Source of the DNA: an uncultured Collinsella sp.
GTDB lineage: Bacteria > Actinomycetota > Coriobacteriia > Coriobacteriales > Coriobacteriaceae
Length of the DNA: 6,847 nucleotides
Direction of reading: 5' to 3'
NCBI GenBank assembly: GCA_900752425.1
Contig: CAADVE010000077.1
Coordinates: forward strand, 1-6,847
Part shown: positions 5,843-6,847 of the stretch, piece after piece
How positions within the stretch are numbered: position 1 is the first letter of the stretch
Layout: each line of letters starts with the position of its first letter
Position numbers and translations under genes: made by a program
The notes under the pieces: model-generated
Databases searched by the model: none
What the model saw: the letters and a program-made list of their open reading frames with translations, nothing else
What the model was told of the DNA's origin: nothing

Positions 5843-5869
5843 CATCCGAAAACGGAGATTCAAATACCC

Positions 5870-6847
5870 ATGATTGCAAAGACCATTCGCACCTGTTTTC
5901 CGATCGCTGCGGCTGCCGTTTCCGACAAGGCCGAGGAGATCAACAAGCTCAACGTCTTCCCCGTACCCGACGGCGACACCGGTACCAACATGTCGCTCAC
6001 GCTTGCCTCGGTGACCAAGGAGCTCTCCGCCCTTCCTGCCGACGCCGACATGGAAGCCATCGCCGGCGCCATCACCCACGGCTCCCTGATGGGTGCCCGC
6101 GGTAACTCTGGCGTTATCACGTCGCAGATTCTGCGCGGCGTGGCCGAGGGCCTTGTCTCTGCCGACGAGCCTATTACGTCCGCCAACATTGCCTTCGCCT
6201 TCCGTCGTGCCGTCAAGGTTGCCTTCCAGGCTGTCCGCAAGCCCATCGAGGGCACGATCCTCACGGTCCTGCGCGATGTCTCGACCAAGGCCGATGAGTG
6301 CGAGAAGAAGAAGTTCTCGGCCGAGGATGCGCTCGATGCTATCGTCGTCGAGGCGTACCAGTCCGTCGCCCGCACGCCCGACTTGCTGCCCGTCCTCAAA
6401 GAGAACGGCGTGGTCGACTCAGGCGCCTTCGGCTTTGCCATCTTCCTGGAGAACTTTGTTGCCGCCGCGCTTGGTCGCAGCACCGTTGTCGAGGATTTCT
6501 CCGCTACGTTTGACTCCGCCGGCTCTGCCCGCGATGCCGCTCTTGGCCGTGTTGAGATCGAGGCTAACGACGACTGGGAGGGCTCGGAGTTCCGCTACTG
6601 CAACGAGTTCCTCTTTAAGGCTGACGCCCCATTTGACGAGGACGAGTGCCTTAAGTTCCTAGGCTCCATGGGCGACTGTGAGCTGCTCGTGGGCGCCTAT
6701 CCCGACTACAAGATCCATGTGCACTCCAACACCCCCAACCTGGTGCTCGAGCACATGCTGCAGCTCGGTCAGATCTATGAGGTCTTTATCCACAACATGG
6801 AGATGGAGGCCCACGACCGTACCGCCAAGATCCACGAGGATCAGGAA
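5870..6847 (+). CDS. fakA: Fatty acid kinase ATP-binding subunit FakA (YloV/DAK2 family), 5' part; continues beyond window
   Basis: FakA phosphorylates fatty acids held by a FakB (DegV-fold) partner, yielding acyl-phosphate for phospholipid synthesis. The open frame runs to the window edge with 326 codons; relatives have about 550. The DhaL-like nucleotide domain (1 to about 205) shows the Mg/ATP loop NVFPVPDGDTGTNM (28-41, D34 and D36), GSLMGARGNSGVITSQILRG (71-90), KPIEGTILTV (124-133) and NGVVDSGAFGF (179-189). The middle domain begins near 228 with FRYCNEFLF (241-249) and IHVHSNTPN (282-290), the His-containing block of YloV proteins, then FIHNMEMEAH. These middle blocks separate it from glycerone kinase subunit DhaL. 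ATG 5870 is the only plausible start; its GGAG (5854-5857) is a long 12 bases away, so initiation may be modest or helped by the gene upstream. No FakB gene is in the window. Confidence 0.93.
   Translation, partial: MIAKTIRTCFPIAAAAVSDKAEEINKLNVFPVPDGDTGTNMSLTLASVTKELSALPADADMEAIAGAITHGSLMGARGNSGVITSQILRGVAEGLVSADEPITSANIAFAFRRAVKVAFQAVRKPIEGTILTVLRDVSTKADECEKKKFSAEDALDAIVVEAYQSVARTPDLLPVLKENGVVDSGAFGFAIFLENFVAAALGRSTVVEDFSATFDSAGSARDAALGRVEIEANDDWEGSEFRYCNEFLFKADAPFDEDECLKFLGSMGDCELLVGAYPDYKIHVHSNTPNLVLEHMLQLGQIYEVFIHNMEMEAHDRTAKIHEDQE

Noticed and set aside
5309..6079. Open frame of 256 codons on the minus strand crossing the tRNA terminator, asp23 and the start of fakA
   Set aside because: It spans two real genes and their control region in antisense; no family resemblance.
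6093..6662. Open frame of 189 codons on the + strand within fakA
   Set aside because: It is an offset frame of fakA, Ser/Arg/Pro-rich, whereas the fakA frame carries all conserved motifs and stays open to the window end.
1..6847. CRISPR array, defence island or other novel accessory system
   Set aside because: There are no regularly spaced repeats and every protein gene belongs to a known housekeeping family.

Overview
The window reads as a conserved housekeeping stretch from a high-GC Gram-positive bacterium. The gene order (truB-ribF-dnaG-rpoD, tRNA-Asn, then an Asp23/YloU protein and FakA/YloV), the RpoD with an acidic then basic N-terminus, the frequent GTG starts and a palindromic repeat built on TTGGGGACGTTCTT all suggest an actinobacterium of the class Coriobacteriia, possibly Collinsella. 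The lineage is inferred from memory of such genomes and was not tested by any search. All protein genes are on the + strand; long open frames on the minus strand are shadows of GC-rich coding DNA.

Left block (1-3564): the 3' end of truB (tRNA pseudouridine-55 synthase), then ribF (riboflavin kinase/FAD synthetase) and dnaG (primase). The genes overlap by 4 and 8 bases, so they are very probably one transcript with coupled translation. The primase has an extra linker of about 100 residues in front of its helicase-binding domain.

Middle block (3565-5073): a 110-base gap holds three copies of a CGTCTAT motif arranged as an inverted repeat plus a perfect 12-bp palindrome, and a possible extended -10 promoter. 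The primary sigma factor gene rpoD follows, starting most probably at GTG 3675, and ends in a strong terminator hairpin. dnaG next to rpoD recalls the macromolecular synthesis operon of other bacteria, but ribF sits where rpsU stands in the enterobacterial version.

Intergenic block (5025-5485): terminator, a 56-bp near-perfect palindrome (REP/MITE-like), a promoter with a perfect TATAAT box, tRNA-Asn(GUU) with encoded CCA, a second terminator, two abutting short palindromes and a weak promoter candidate.

Right block (5486-6847): a 118-residue Asp23/Gls24 (YloU-like) protein and the first 326 codons of fakA (YloV-like, DAK2/DhaL fold), which runs off the window. This pair is linked in many Gram-positives and points to use of exogenous fatty acids for phospholipid synthesis.

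No CRISPR array, transposase, phage gene or defence system is visible. The non-routine signals are the 56-bp palindrome, the operator-like repeats before rpoD, the primase linker and an unusual residue in the TruB active-site motif.
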